Positions 25,164-34,410 of a stretch of DNA of 64,000 bases are shown here, one piece after another. The stretch's first letter is position 1. Each line of letters begins with the position of its first letter. The notes below the pieces were generated by a model. That model did not search any database, was not told where the DNA came from, and saw only the letters and a list, made by a program, of their open reading frames with translations. The position numbers and the translations under genes were made by a program. Origin of the DNA: Legionella saoudiensis (GTDB taxonomy: Bacteria; Pseudomonadota; Gammaproteobacteria; Legionellales; Legionellaceae); contig NZ_LN901320.1 of assembly GCF_001465875.1 (NCBI RefSeq), positions 186,001 to 250,000 of the forward strand, given 5' to 3'.

Positions 25164-27332
25164 ATGGAACAAGTCGCGTGGAAAGAAAGACTAAAGCAAC
25201 GTGCTCAGCGCTGGATTAAGGCACTATTGACCTATTGGTTTCGGGTCAGCTTACATGGCGAATACCAGCCTGAACCCAATTCAGTGATTATTGCCAATAG
25301 AACATCAAAAATAGATTTATTACTACTTGCCATGTTACTGCCGGAACGCCTTACCGTTGCATTACATCCACATGCTACAGGTTGGTTCTGGATGAAAATG
25401 ATGACTCTTTTTACCGATGTCATTGCTGTAGACTCAACCCGAGCACAGGCTGCCAGGGCATTAGTCAAGGCAATTCGTGCTGGGAAGCGTTGTGTTATTT
25501 TTCCTCAAGGAATTGGTTTGCAAGAAGAGAGTCTTCGCGTTTTTGATGGACCAGGCTTAATTTTGAAAAAGGCAAAAGCCAATGTTATTCCAATTCGTAT
25601 TGATGGAGCACAACACAGTATATTTTCTATCAGCAAGGACAAGCATCGAATCCAAGTTCGACCTAAAGTTACTTTATATGTATCACCAGCGCCTGCTTAT
25701 TTGCGTCTCAAAGACAAGTCTGTGGACAGGGCTACGATTAGTTTGCGTTTATTCCGTCTAATTAGTGAATTAACCTTTGCGAATAGTTTTCGCCCTAGGT
25801 CTTTATTCCGGGCTTTAATTGATGGGGCTGATTTAGGGATTAAGCACAAGGCCACTATAGAAGACTCGAATCGCACTCCTCTAAGTTATCGCCAATTTTT
25901 AGCGCGCTGTTTTATTTTAGGACGGCAAATTAAAAAACAAACTCAGACTGGTGAACATGTAGGGGTTATGATGCCTACTACCATTGCTGGGATGGTCACT
26001 TTTTTTGCATTGCATGCATATCGTCGTCTTCCAGCTATGTTGAATTTCAGTATGGGGTTTTATAACTTATTTTCTGCTTGTCATACAGCAGGGATAAAAA
26101 ATATATACACCTCAAGACAGTTTGTGGCTACCGCTAAATTAGAAACTTTAATCGAGGAATTACAAAATGCTGGTTTAACAATTCATTTCCTGGAAGATTT
26201 TAAAACCAAAATTAATTTAGGACATAAGCTGGCTGGTTTAATCAAAGGCCTATTTCCTGTATGGGCTTATCAATTGATTGGCGAACCAGTGGCTCCCGAT
26301 CAAACGGGAGTAATTTTGTTTACTTCGGGTTCAGAAGGCATTCCCAAGGGCGTTGTTTTAAGCCATTCCAACATGCTTGCAAATTGCTGGCAATTAACCT
26401 CACGTGTTGACTTTTCCTCACGTGATTTATTTTTTAATGCATTGCCTATTTTCCATTGCTTTGGATTAACTACGGGGGCGGTTCTTCCTTTAGTGACAGG
26501 GGTAAGTTGCTTCTTTTATCCTTCGCCCTTGCATTACAAAATTATTCCTGGTCTAGTGTATCAGAGCGGGGCAACCATTATGTTTGGTACTGATACCTTT
26601 TTAACCGGTTATGCTCGTGCTGCAGAACGCCATGATTTTAGTAGTATTCGTTATATTTTTGCTGGAGCCGAAAAGGTGAAGCCAGAAACGATGCGTTATT
26701 GGATTGACAATTTTGGCGTAAAAATTTACGAGGGTTATGGTGCTACAGAAGCATCCCCGGTGATTTCTATGAATTGTCCTTTAGCCTATGTTCCTGGTAG
26801 TGTTGGTATGATGTTACCGTTTATGGAGCGTCGTATTGAGCCGGTAGATGGGATTAGCGAAGGAGGGCGTTTGTTCTTACGCGGCCCGAATGTCATGCAA
26901 GGTTATCTGTCTTCTGAAAAGCAGGGGATGATTAATGTACCTCAAGATGGTTGGCATGATACAGGAGATATTGTCACCATGGATGAAGAAGATTTTATCA
27001 CCATTGCGGGGCGAGCAAAACGTTTTGCAAAACTTGCCGGTGAAATGGTTTCTTTGACAGCAGTTGAGGGAATTGCTGCCTCTATTTGGCCTGAATTATT
27101 GCATGCTGCTGTTTCAAGAAAATGTGCTAAAAAGGGAGAACAGATCCTGCTCTTTAGTGAAGCTGCTGATGCAGACAAGGCAAGCTTCATTAAGAAAGTT
27201 CACGAGTTGAGTTATTCAGAATTGCTGATCCCATATCAAATTTATCCTGGAGCGAAAATACCTGTACTAGCCTCAGGAAAAATTGATTACGTAACCTTAG
27301 AAAAACAATTAGAAGAAACCCCCACCTTATAA
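25164..27332 (+). CDS. Aas-like protein: degenerate PlsC acyltransferase domain fused to acyl-ACP synthetase
   Basis: The frame opens at a TTG (25122). I place the start at the ATG at 25164, giving 722 residues. Residues 25-215 align with the lysophospholipid acyltransferase half of E. coli Aas, but the catalytic HxxxxD is NRTSKID (Arg46 for His), and the FPEGxR motif is FPQGIG (Gln115 for Glu). From about residue 220 an intact AMP-binding synthetase follows: ILFTSGSEGIPKGV, YEGYGATEASP, WHDTGDIV and the C-terminal Lys in ASGKIDY. Aas re-acylates 2-acyl-lysophosphatidylethanolamine using ACP-bound fatty acid. Here the ligase half should work while the acyltransferase half lacks its key residues. 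No MFS transporter (LplT) domain is present. Confidence 0.85.
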   Translation: MEQVAWKERLKQRAQRWIKALLTYWFRVSLHGEYQPEPNSVIIANRTSKIDLLLLAMLLPERLTVALHPHATGWFWMKMMTLFTDVIAVDSTRAQAARALVKAIRAGKRCVIFPQGIGLQEESLRVFDGPGLILKKAKANVIPIRIDGAQHSIFSISKDKHRIQVRPKVTLYVSPAPAYLRLKDKSVDRATISLRLFRLISELTFANSFRPRSLFRALIDGADLGIKHKATIEDSNRTPLSYRQFLARCFILGRQIKKQTQTGEHVGVMMPTTIAGMVTFFALHAYRRLPAMLNFSMGFYNLFSACHTAGIKNIYTSRQFVATAKLETLIEELQNAGLTIHFLEDFKTKINLGHKLAGLIKGLFPVWAYQLIGEPVAPDQTGVILFTSGSEGIPKGVVLSHSNMLANCWQLTSRVDFSSRDLFFNALPIFHCFGLTTGAVLPLVTGVSCFFYPSPLHYKIIPGLVYQSGATIMFGTDTFLTGYARAAERHDFSSIRYIFAGAEKVKPETMRYWIDNFGVKIYEGYGATEASPVISMNCPLAYVPGSVGMMLPFMERRIEPVDGISEGGRLFLRGPNVMQGYLSSEKQGMINVPQDGWHDTGDIVTMDEEDFITIAGRAKRFAKLAGEMVSLTAVEGIAASIWPELLHAAVSRKCAKKGEQILLFSEAADADKASFIKKVHELSYSELLIPYQIYPGAKIPVLASGKIDYVTLEKQLEETPTL

Positions 27333-27366
27333 AAAGTAAGTAATTGCCACTTATTTAAGACTTTTG

Positions 27367-27395
27367 AGAGGCATGGCATCCTGAGTATGGCGAAG
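27367..27395. repeat. Short dispersed repeat (CATCCTGAG...AAGGATG type)
   Basis: GCATGGCATCCTGAGTATGG followed by CGAAGGATGACATGC forms a short imperfect palindrome. The sequence resembles the widely seen CATCCTGAGCGAAGCGAAGGATG repeat. It lies in the same convergent gap as the GTCATTGCG copy and may have terminator function. Confidence 0.45.
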
Positions 27396-27473
27396 GATGA
27401 CATGCTTGTAAATAAGCGCCCTGGTAAGCGTTCACGCTGTATGTATTCTATTAAAATTAAGTAAAAAAACTAC

Positions 27474-27560
27474 TGTCATTGCGAACAATGTGAAGCAACC
27501 CAGTACTGAGTCTTAACGAAGCATCATTCTGGGTTGCCTCGCCATGACCCGCCATGACGA
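27474..27560. repeat. Dispersed palindromic repeat, copy 5
   Basis: TGTCATTGCGAACAATGTGAAG then CAACCCAGTACTG, with the inverted CTGGGTTGCCTCGCCATGAC about 30 bases later. It is the same family as 4632-4853 and 22212-22292. It sits between the convergent aas-like and phaC genes. Confidence 0.7.
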
Positions 27561-27617
27561 AATTTACAAGCTTGTGAACGCTTACGTGCCCTGAGCGGCA
27601 ATTAAGCTGGGTTCATA

Positions 27618-29360
27618 TTATTTCTTTAATACATAACTTCCTGGGGCATCCATAATAGGCACATGTTTTAATTTGTTAAAATCAGGTGCAGGAACTTGCT
27701 TTCCTGAATGGGCTTTTAACCAATCCATCCATTCGGGCCACCAGGAGCCTCCATGTTCAGTTGCATGAGCTAGCCACTCTTCAGGAGTGGATGGGGCATG
27801 GTGATTTACCTTATAGCCATATTTGGTAGCTGTTGGTGGATTAATAATTCCTGCGATATGTCCTGAGCCGCCTAAAACAAAACGTTTGGGGCCACTCATC
27901 AATTGGTAGCCTGTATAGGTTGTTTTCCAGGGTGCAATATGATCTTTTTCAGTCGATAGGAAAAATGTAGGCACATCAATAGTTCTCACGTCGATTGGCG
28001 TATGATTCAAATGAATTTTATTTGGTTGAGATAGGTAATTATGCAAATACATCCATCTTAAATATTGGGAATGCATTGTTGCAGGCATATTCGTGGAGTC
28101 GGAGTTCCAATACAAGATATCAAATGGGACAGGGTTTTGCCCACGTAAGTAATTTTTAATAAAAAACGACCATACCAAGTCATTAGCTCTTAAGGAGTTG
28201 AAGCTTGAGGCCATAAATTTTCCAGCCAGATAACCTTTAGACTTCATTTCATTTTCCAGCTTGCTAATTTGCTGTTCATCAATGAATACCGCAATGTCAC
28301 CGGGATCGCTGAAATCAATCATGGCTGCCAGGAAGGTGGCGCTGTGAATCGAGTCGTCTTTATGGGCTTTATTATAAGCAAGAAGCAGCGATAAGAGGGT
28401 CCCACCAATACAAAATCCTAAAGTATTAACTTGAGGTACCTGCATTTGCTCTTTAATGACATTAATTGCCTCTTGTGGGCCTTCTTTCAAATAATCATAT
28501 AAACTTTTATGCGCAAAGCTTGAGTCAGGATTAATCCAGGAAATAATAAATACGGTAATGCCTTGTTCTACAGCCCAGCGAACAAAAGAATTATGGGGGC
28601 TTAAGTCTAGGATATAGTATTTGTTAATCCAGGGTGGAATAATTAATAGGGGAATTGATTTAACCTTCTCGGTTGTCGGCGTATACTGGATAAGCTCCAT
28701 CATTTCATTTCTAAATATTACCTTTCCTGGGGTAACTGCCAGGTTGGTACCAATTTTGAATGCATCAACATCCGTCATTTTAATCATTAGACGGGAGGAA
28801 CCAACCTCTACATCCGAAAGTAAATTATGTAATCCCTGCAGTAAATTTTTACCACGGCTTTTTAGCGTTTCATCCATCAATTGAGGGTTTGTATGCAAAA
28901 AATTTGCTGGAGAAAGGGCATCTAGATACTGTTTCGTAAAGAATTTGATGCGTTTGGCGGTGTTTTTATCTGAATACTCCATTTTTTCAAATAAATTATT
29001 CATATGTTGAGTTGCTAAAAGATAGTGTTGGCTAAGCAAGTTAAAGAAGGGGTTATGTAGCCAATCTTCACCACTGAAGCGGGAATCAGCGATTGGCATG
29101 GATTTACCTTCAAGCCAATGTGCAAATTGGGTCTGTGCCAGCTCCATTGCATCTTTCCAGTAGGTTAATTGCATTTCCCATATTTTCTCTGGGTTTTTTA
29201 ACATAACCGATACCACATTCTGGAAATGTTCCGTCAGGTCGATGTATTGATCAATTAACGAGGACACATCAAGCGGTTTTTGCTGGATGTCATTAATAAT
29301 TTGCAGGCTTTTTTCAGCCACAGCATGCATTAGCTCACTAAACTCTCTGTCGAGGTTCAT
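27618..29360 (-). CDS. phaC: Class I poly(3-hydroxyalkanoate) synthase
   Basis: This 580-residue protein has an N-terminal helical PhaC_N region (to about 230) and an alpha/beta hydrolase core. The PHA synthase lipase-like box is GFCIGG with Cys317. Asp473 (STEKDHIAPW) and His501 (GGSGHIAG) complete the triad. IPPWINKYYILDLSP and WWPEWMDWL are further class I signatures. It polymerises (R)-3-hydroxyacyl-CoA into storage granules, a hallmark of Legionella cysts and late-phase cells. No phaA/phaB/phasin gene lies next to it. The start has an AGGAGT ribosome site. Confidence 0.95.
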   Translation of the reverse strand: MNLDREFSELMHAVAEKSLQIINDIQQKPLDVSSLIDQYIDLTEHFQNVVSVMLKNPEKIWEMQLTYWKDAMELAQTQFAHWLEGKSMPIADSRFSGEDWLHNPFFNLLSQHYLLATQHMNNLFEKMEYSDKNTAKRIKFFTKQYLDALSPANFLHTNPQLMDETLKSRGKNLLQGLHNLLSDVEVGSSRLMIKMTDVDAFKIGTNLAVTPGKVIFRNEMMELIQYTPTTEKVKSIPLLIIPPWINKYYILDLSPHNSFVRWAVEQGITVFIISWINPDSSFAHKSLYDYLKEGPQEAINVIKEQMQVPQVNTLGFCIGGTLLSLLLAYNKAHKDDSIHSATFLAAMIDFSDPGDIAVFIDEQQISKLENEMKSKGYLAGKFMASSFNSLRANDLVWSFFIKNYLRGQNPVPFDILYWNSDSTNMPATMHSQYLRWMYLHNYLSQPNKIHLNHTPIDVRTIDVPTFFLSTEKDHIAPWKTTYTGYQLMSGPKRFVLGGSGHIAGIINPPTATKYGYKVNHHAPSTPEEWLAHATEHGGSWWPEWMDWLKAHSGKQVPAPDFNKLKHVPIMDAPGSYVLKK

Positions 29361-29571
29361 TCCTTTACTCCTGGGACAAATAAATATGAATTCTTTATTT
29401 TGGAATGTTTATATAGGATTATCAAGCTACGGTATAACTTTTTCCCTAAGGGTAGTGGGAGTAGACCAGAATATAACGGCCCAATATTCGCAATTATTAC
29501 ATTACCTTTAGCTATTATTTGTCTACAATAAATACAAGATGGAAGATCAATACAATAGCAAGGAGACAATA

Positions 29572-29838
29572 ATGAAGAAAATTTTTTTACTGCTCTTAGG
29601 CATAGGTATTTTCTACTCTGCTTATGCAAGCTGTGGTGATGTAAGTGGGAGTGGAACATATAACAATAACGGCACGGGGATAAACACGAATCCACCTTCA
29701 ACGTCACCTCCACCTCCCAATCCGAATCCTAAGCCTACTCCAAGCAGCGTTCCCGGTGATAATGATGGCTTAGGCAATGGCGGAAACACGCAAGGAATTG
29801 GTACCGATAAAGGCGGTGGCAATGGACCCGCGCATTAG
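29572..29838 (+). CDS. Small exported Pro/Gly/Asn-rich peptide
   Basis: The ATG at 29572 follows AAGGAG with a normal spacer and begins a clear signal peptide (MKKIFLLLLGIGIF, cleavage near SAYAS). The mature region of about 68 residues is low complexity: GSGTYNNNGTGINTNPP, then SPPPPNPNPKPTPS, then repeated GNGGNTQG/GGGNG, with one Cys at its start. A Cys close to the cleavage site (ASCGD) could make it a lipoprotein, but the expected L-x-x-C box is not clear. It may be a disordered surface peptide. No family is recognised. A 15-bp terminator stem follows. Confidence 0.65.
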   Translation: MKKIFLLLLGIGIFYSAYASCGDVSGSGTYNNNGTGINTNPPSTSPPPPNPNPKPTPSSVPGDNDGLGNGGNTQGIGTDKGGGNGPAH

Positions 29839-29876
29839 CATCAAACTGTAGGTACAAAATATTGTTTCAGTGCCAT

Positions 29877-29927
29877 GTAACTTGTTCGCAGACCAGAAAT
29901 TATAATCTGACGCTGCGAACAAGTTAC
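29877..29927. terminator. Bidirectional terminator with 15-bp perfect stem
   Basis: GTAACTTGTTCGCAG (29877-29891) pairs exactly with CTGCGAACAAGTTAC (29913-29927). It separates the Pro/Gly-rich peptide gene from the convergent 236-residue gene. Confidence 0.65.
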
Positions 29928-29956
29928 GGCATGTTGCTACTTATAATAAAGCAGCT

Positions 29957-30667
29957 TTATACTCGTAGCAGGCAGGTGCTAATTTCCTGGTTATTTGGGA
30001 GTAATTGGCTCGCTGAGTCTAATAGATTTTTATAAGTATCCGTATATTCAATAATACGAGTTCCCCTGGTATTTAATTCACTTTCGGTATAAAAAACATA
30101 TTTATCTTTATGTTCTGCTATCCACCTTCTACAAGGTACATTATTGTTCTTGGATACGGAGCATAAATCAGTATAAGTTGTAATCGTTTGAAAATTCTTT
30201 AAGGCACTTTTCAACTCATCGCGGTAGCTTTCGACTCGTCCCATCATACAGGAATCGATGTCCAAATTTTTCAAAGGTATTTTTTTTAAATCCAGATCAT
30301 TGTCAAGGATATCTACTAACTCCTCAGCTTCGTATCCTGCAATTAATTCATTCTCGATATCCCCTTGGCCATTAATAAGGATCGAATCACCCGGATTAAC
30401 TCGTAAATATTGAACATTTTCCGGCTCATAAAGATTGATTAAGAGCTGTTTATAACTTCTTTTTTGCGCTTCATTTAAAAGTCGGCTAAATTTTTCCGGA
30501 TTAGGAACATAGACAAATCTGGCCGATTGCGCAAAAATTTCGCACAAAATAGAACCAGCATCGGTACCGGAAAGCACTTCGTGCTCGTCTGCTTCAGTAA
30601 ATTTATCACTATAGCTATAAAGTTCAATTACATGGGTTCGGTTGGGTTTGAAAAAGTTAGGCGGCAT
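29957..30667 (-). CDS. Protein resembling the toxin cysteine protease domain (C80/CPD-like), catalytic His replaced
   Basis: This 236-residue protein has no signal peptide or membrane segment. Its centre, DSILINGQGDIENE (94-107), AGYEAEELVDIL (110-121) and NLDIDSCMMG (134-143), follows the order of the MARTX/TcdB autoprocessing cysteine protease: a GHG strand end, then a GYSADELA-type helix, then a strand ending in the nucleophile Cys. Here Cys140 is kept, but the His of GHG is Gln101 (codon CAA). Downstream, YVFYTESELNTRG may match the S-S-E-L strand of the toxin domain. The family assignment is from motif order remembered, not from a search. It could be a pseudo-protease or bind inositol phosphate without cutting. 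It is a single gene of unknown role and could be a secreted effector. Confidence 0.6.
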   Translation of the reverse strand: MPPNFFKPNRTHVIELYSYSDKFTEADEHEVLSGTDAGSILCEIFAQSARFVYVPNPEKFSRLLNEAQKRSYKQLLINLYEPENVQYLRVNPGDSILINGQGDIENELIAGYEAEELVDILDNDLDLKKIPLKNLDIDSCMMGRVESYRDELKSALKNFQTITTYTDLCSVSKNNNVPCRRWIAEHKDKYVFYTESELNTRGTRIIEYTDTYKNLLDSASQLLPNNQEISTCLLRV

Positions 30668-30852
30668 ATTAATCTATACGGTTGCACAAATATAAGGCAT
30701 TTTACCATTGGAAGATGAAGGTTTTCTTAAGAGTGTCAATTAATCGATGGGTTAATTTTTATATAAAAGAACAATAATAACCAGTTCGCTTCACTATAAC
30801 CGGTTTATAAGGGTATAGCGAAGCCTGATTCTAAATTATACGCTAATGCATA

Positions 30853-31722
30853 TCACTTACGGGCAAAAACTAACAGCGACCAACCATCAAGGTTTTCTTG
30901 ATGTACCAACATAAATAGATGGGCATAGGCTTCGATGAGTAAGGGGGCTTGCTCTTGCAATATTCCAGAAACTACTAACTGCCCTTCGGGCTGCAGTAAT
31001 TGCTGAAAACGCTCTTTAAGCATCATTAATGGTGCTAACAGGATATTAGCAATAATTAAATCCACCGGATTACTCAGTTCATCAGGAAAGCTAATAAGCA
31101 GCTTATTAGTATCAAGGCCATTCGTCAGCGCATTATTTTGCGTTGCTTGTAGCGCTTGTTGATCAATATCTACTGCATAAACTACCCCAGCCCCTAATTT
31201 TAATGCAGCTAAAGATAAAATACCTGAGCCACAGCCATAATCAATAATTGATTTTTGCTGCAAAGCTGCTTGTTCTAACCACGTCAAACATAAAGAGGTT
31301 GTAGGGTGAGTCCCTGTTCCAAAGGCAAGGCCTGGATCAAGCATTAAATTAACAGCCTCAGGTTCGGGTGGTGTTGACCAGGTAGGACAAATCCATAAGC
31401 GTTGACCAAAACGTTGTGGTTTAAAGTCATCCATCCAAGCGCGCTCCCAATCTCTGTCTTCCAATATTTCTAGTGTTAAGACTAAATTAGGATACATTTG
31501 TGTTAATTGGTCGCGAGTATATTGCGCTTGAATGGCCTCGGGAAATAAGGCCTGAATGATTACCTCAGGCCATAAAGGGGTAGTTCCTGGTTCAGGCTCA
31601 AGAACTGGGTTATCGTTTTTATCAGTGAGCATGGTCGATAGGGCACCAAACTCTTCTAATTCTTCACTTAATTGCTCTATTTGTTCTACAGGGCAATGTT
31701 CTATTTTTAATTGAAACCACAC
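30853..31722 (-). CDS. prmA: Ribosomal protein L11 methyltransferase
   Basis: This 289-residue SAM-dependent enzyme trimethylates L11. It has an N-terminal substrate-binding domain (to about 110), the WICPTWSTPPE linker, LDPGLAFGTGTHPTTSLCL, the SAM motif IIDYGCGSGILSLAALKLGA, and NILLAPLMML (the N-I/L-L-x-x-P motif). All family blocks are present at usual length. It starts four bases after accC ends and is the last gene of the aroQ-accB-accC-prmA run. Confidence 0.95.
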   Translation of the reverse strand: MWFQLKIEHCPVEQIEQLSEELEEFGALSTMLTDKNDNPVLEPEPGTTPLWPEVIIQALFPEAIQAQYTRDQLTQMYPNLVLTLEILEDRDWERAWMDDFKPQRFGQRLWICPTWSTPPEPEAVNLMLDPGLAFGTGTHPTTSLCLTWLEQAALQQKSIIDYGCGSGILSLAALKLGAGVVYAVDIDQQALQATQNNALTNGLDTNKLLISFPDELSNPVDLIIANILLAPLMMLKERFQQLLQPEGQLVVSGILQEQAPLLIEAYAHLFMLVHQENLDGWSLLVFARK

Positions 31723-31726
31723 AATA

Positions 31727-33067
31727 TTAACCCTTCAACATTTTTTCCAGATAATGAATATTCGTACCGCCGACAACAAATGATTGGTCATGGAGGATTC
31801 GTTGGTGTAATTCAATATTTGTTTTTATGCCATCAATAATAATTTCATCCAAGGCATTGCGCATCCTGGCAATAGCTTCTGCCCGTGTGGACCCATAGCT
31901 TATGAGTTTACCAATCATAGAATCATAATTAGGGGGCACGGTGTAGCTACTGTAAATATGGGAATCAAAACGAATACCAGGACCACCAGGTTGATGCAGT
32001 AATTTGATCATTCCAGGAGAAGGCATAAAGGTCTTTGCATCTTCAGCATTAATTCGGCATTCAATAGCATGGCCACGAAGGGTAATGTCATCCTGGGTTA
32101 AGGTCATTGGAATATCGCTGGCAATTTTAATTTGTTCTTTAATTAAATCAATGCCAGTAATCATTTCCGTAACGGGATGCTCTACCTGGATACGCGTATT
32201 CATTTCAATGAAGTAAAAACAACCATCTTGGTACAAAAATTCAAATGTTCCAGCACCACGATATTGTAATTTTTCACAGGCTTTAATTACTGCTGCACCA
32301 ATTTCTTTTCGTAGTTCTGGGCTGATGCCAGGAGCAGGTGCTTCTTCCACCACTTTTTGATGGCGACGTTGCATAGAACAATCGCGCTCACCTAAATGGA
32401 TTGCTTTTCCTTTACCATCACCAAGTACTTGAAACTCAACATGGCGCGGATTTTCCAGAAATTTTTCCATGTAAACCGTGGCATTATTAAAGGCAGCTTT
32501 GGCTTCGCTGCGTGTTAAGGCAATGGCTGTTAGTAAATTAGATTCACTATGAACCACACGCATTCCACGCCCACCACCACCGCCGGCAGCTTTAATAATT
32601 ACTGGGTAACCAATTTTACGCCCAATTTCCAGATTAAGTTGCTCATCATCGGTTAGGGGGCCATCAGAGCCTGGAACACAGGGTACGCCTGCAGCTTTCA
32701 TGGCATGAATTGCGGATACCTTATCTCCCATCATTCGAATGGTATCACCACGAGGGCCAATAAATTTAAATCCACTTTGTTCAACTATATCTGCAAAATC
32801 AGCATTTTCCGATAAAAATCCGTAACCTGGGTGTATGGCAACAGCATCGGTAATTTCTGCTGCAGAAATAATTGCAGGAATATTAAGATAGCTTTTTTGC
32901 GCTGGAGCAGGGCCAATACATACGGTCTCATCCGCAAGGCGAACATGCAGTAGATCTTTATCTACGTCTGAGTGCACGGCAACGGTTTGGATACCAAGTT
33001 CTTTACAGGCACGCAAAATACGAAGTGCAATTTCGCCGCGGTTAGCGATAACAATTTTACTGAGCAT
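31727..33067 (-). CDS. accC: Biotin carboxylase subunit of acetyl-CoA carboxylase
   Basis: This 446-residue ATP-grasp enzyme carboxylates the biotin on AccB. It has the N-terminal [19 protein letters not shown], the glycine-rich ATP lid [13 protein letters not shown], and the catalytic block [18 protein letters not shown] plus [13 protein letters not shown]. Full length. It lies 11 bases after accB in the usual accB-accC pair. Confidence 0.97.
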   Translation of the reverse strand: MLSKIVIANRGEIALRILRACKELGIQTVAVHSDVDKDLLHVRLADETVCIGPAPAQKSYLNIPAIISAAEITDAVAIHPGYGFLSENADFADIVEQSGFKFIGPRGDTIRMMGDKVSAIHAMKAAGVPCVPGSDGPLTDDEQLNLEIGRKIGYPVIIKAAGGGGGRGMRVVHSESNLLTAIALTRSEAKAAFNNATVYMEKFLENPRHVEFQVLGDGKGKAIHLGERDCSMQRRHQKVVEEAPAPGISPELRKEIGAAVIKACEKLQYRGAGTFEFLYQDGCFYFIEMNTRIQVEHPVTEMITGIDLIKEQIKIASDIPMTLTQDDITLRGHAIECRINAEDAKTFMPSPGMIKLLHQPGGPGIRFDSHIYSSYTVPPNYDSMIGKLISYGSTRAEAIARMRNALDEIIIDGIKTNIELHQRILHDQSFVVGGTNIHYLEKMLKG

Positions 33068-33078
33068 TAGTGCACCTC

Positions 33079-33552
33079 TTATTCAATAACAAACAAGACT
33101 TGGTCATATTCAACCGGTTCGCCGTTTGCTACCAATATCTCCACAACCTTGCCTGCGCGGTCGGCTTCAATTTCGTTGAACATCTTCATTGCTTCAACGA
33201 TACATAATACATCGCCAACTTTTACTGATTGCCCCAGAGTTACAAAAGGAGGGCTTTCTGGTGAAGGTGAAGAATACAAGGTTCCAACCATAGGTGAGCG
33301 TACTTTATGACCGGAGCTAATTGCTGCGCCAGCAGGTTTGCTTTCATGAGCAGTTGCTGCGGGAGTGCTTGCTACAGGGGCTACCTCAGCACGAGGGGCA
33401 GGAGCAGAAACGTAATGAACAGCAGGTGCCTCAACAGGTGCATTGCTGTAACGGCTCAGTCTTAATGACTCTTCACCCTCTTTGATTTCAATTTCAGAAA
33501 TACCAGTTTCTTCTAATAATTCGATGAGTTTTTTTATTTTACGAATATCCAT
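33079..33552 (-). CDS. accB: Biotin carboxyl carrier protein of acetyl-CoA carboxylase
   Basis: This 157-residue protein has an N-terminal helix ([18 protein letters not shown]), an Ala/Pro-rich linker (about 41-80) and the biotinyl domain ending [14 protein letters not shown] with the biotinylated Lys123. It carries carboxyl groups to the carboxyltransferase in fatty acid synthesis. Its ATG overlaps the aroQ stop by one base, so the two are coupled. Confidence 0.97.
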   Translation of the reverse strand: MDIRKIKKLIELLEETGISEIEIKEGEESLRLSRYSNAPVEAPAVHYVSAPAPRAEVAPVASTPAATAHESKPAGAAISSGHKVRSPMVGTLYSSPSPESPPFVTLGQSVKVGDVLCIVEAMKMFNEIEADRAGKVVEILVANGEPVEYDQVLFVIE

Positions 33553-34001
33553 TATTTGGTTCTCTCTAATTCTTCGATAATTGAGGTTAATGCAAGCGAA
33601 TACCCTTGTGCACCCAAACCGCTGATGGTGCCTTTGGCAATATCAGAGAAGTATGAGTGATGACGAAAAGCTTCGCGGGAATAAATATTGCTAAGGTGTA
33701 CTTCAATAAACGGTATGGCAACTGCACTTAGTGCATCTCGCAACGCTACACTTGTGTGGGTATAGCCTGCGGGATTGAATATAATATAATCAATGTTGCC
33801 AGCAACCGCTTGTTGAATCACATTGATTAACTCACCCTCAGAATTGCTTTGATAGCAAGATAGCGCCAACCCTGCGCGAGTTGCTTCTTGAGTTAAACGA
33901 GAATTGATCTGATCTAACGTGAGAGCGCCATAGATATGGGGTTCTCTTGTTCCCAGAAGATTTAGGTTTGGGCCATGCAAGACCAGGATTTTTTTCATCA
34001 T
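33552..34001 (-). CDS. aroQ: Type II 3-dehydroquinate dehydratase
   Basis: This 149-residue shikimate-pathway enzyme has the typical [19 protein letters not shown] start, with the catalytic Tyr after it, [35 protein letters not shown], and [17 protein letters not shown]. All catalytic residues (Tyr, Arg, His, Glu) are visible. Two ATGs are adjacent at the start, and the second has a better spacing from GGA. It is the first gene of the operon with accB, an arrangement common in gammaproteobacteria. Confidence 0.96.
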   Translation of the reverse strand: MMKKILVLHGPNLNLLGTREPHIYGALTLDQINSRLTQEATRAGLALSCYQSNSEGELINVIQQAVAGNIDYIIFNPAGYTHTSVALRDALSAVAIPFIEVHLSNIYSREAFRHHSYFSDIAKGTISGLGAQGYSLALTSIIEELERTK

Positions 34002-34410
34002 TCCGTAATTATAGAATAATTTTTGGCAAATTTTGCCTTATCTTTATGTGATTGTCTATATCTAAGAGGATCTCGGCATGTTCTCCGCACGTTAGTTTAG
34101 TTTTTCCGGCATAAAGCCTAAAGTAGGGGGGCTGTAAGCTTCCGTAAACAGGTACAAATGCATTTAATAATTTAAAAAATGATAAAATTGTGCTAGCTTG
34201 AATAAGTTTGTTGAGCAGTAGCGGTATTTATATCTAAAAAAAGCATATTTGCTCGCCCAAAAAGGGACATTTTTTAGGATTTATAATTTTCGGTGTGACT
34301 TGCCCTCGAAGCTACCAAGTTATTCCATGGCTTGGATTTTCAGGACGATTATTGGTTTTGAAGGGGAGTTACTTTTATATGTAGTAGAGTTGCAATTAAG
34401 GAGTTAATTT
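34002..34410. other. 409-base non-coding region between aroQ and proA
   Basis: This gap separates two divergent genes and must hold the promoters of the aroQ operon and of proA. I see a near-palindrome GGCAAATTTTGCC close to the aroQ start (about 34025-34037) and a clear AAGGAG ribosome site before proA (near 34399). The rest is AT-rich with no reading frame worth naming. The long leader fits the strong growth-phase control known for ProA, but no operator could be identified. Confidence 0.55.

Noticed and set aside
29357..29713. 118-codon reverse frame across the phaC leader and the Pro/Gly-rich peptide gene
   Set aside because: It spans the phaC upstream region and the antisense of a signal-peptide gene with a good ribosome site; Cys/His/Tyr-rich composition looks random.
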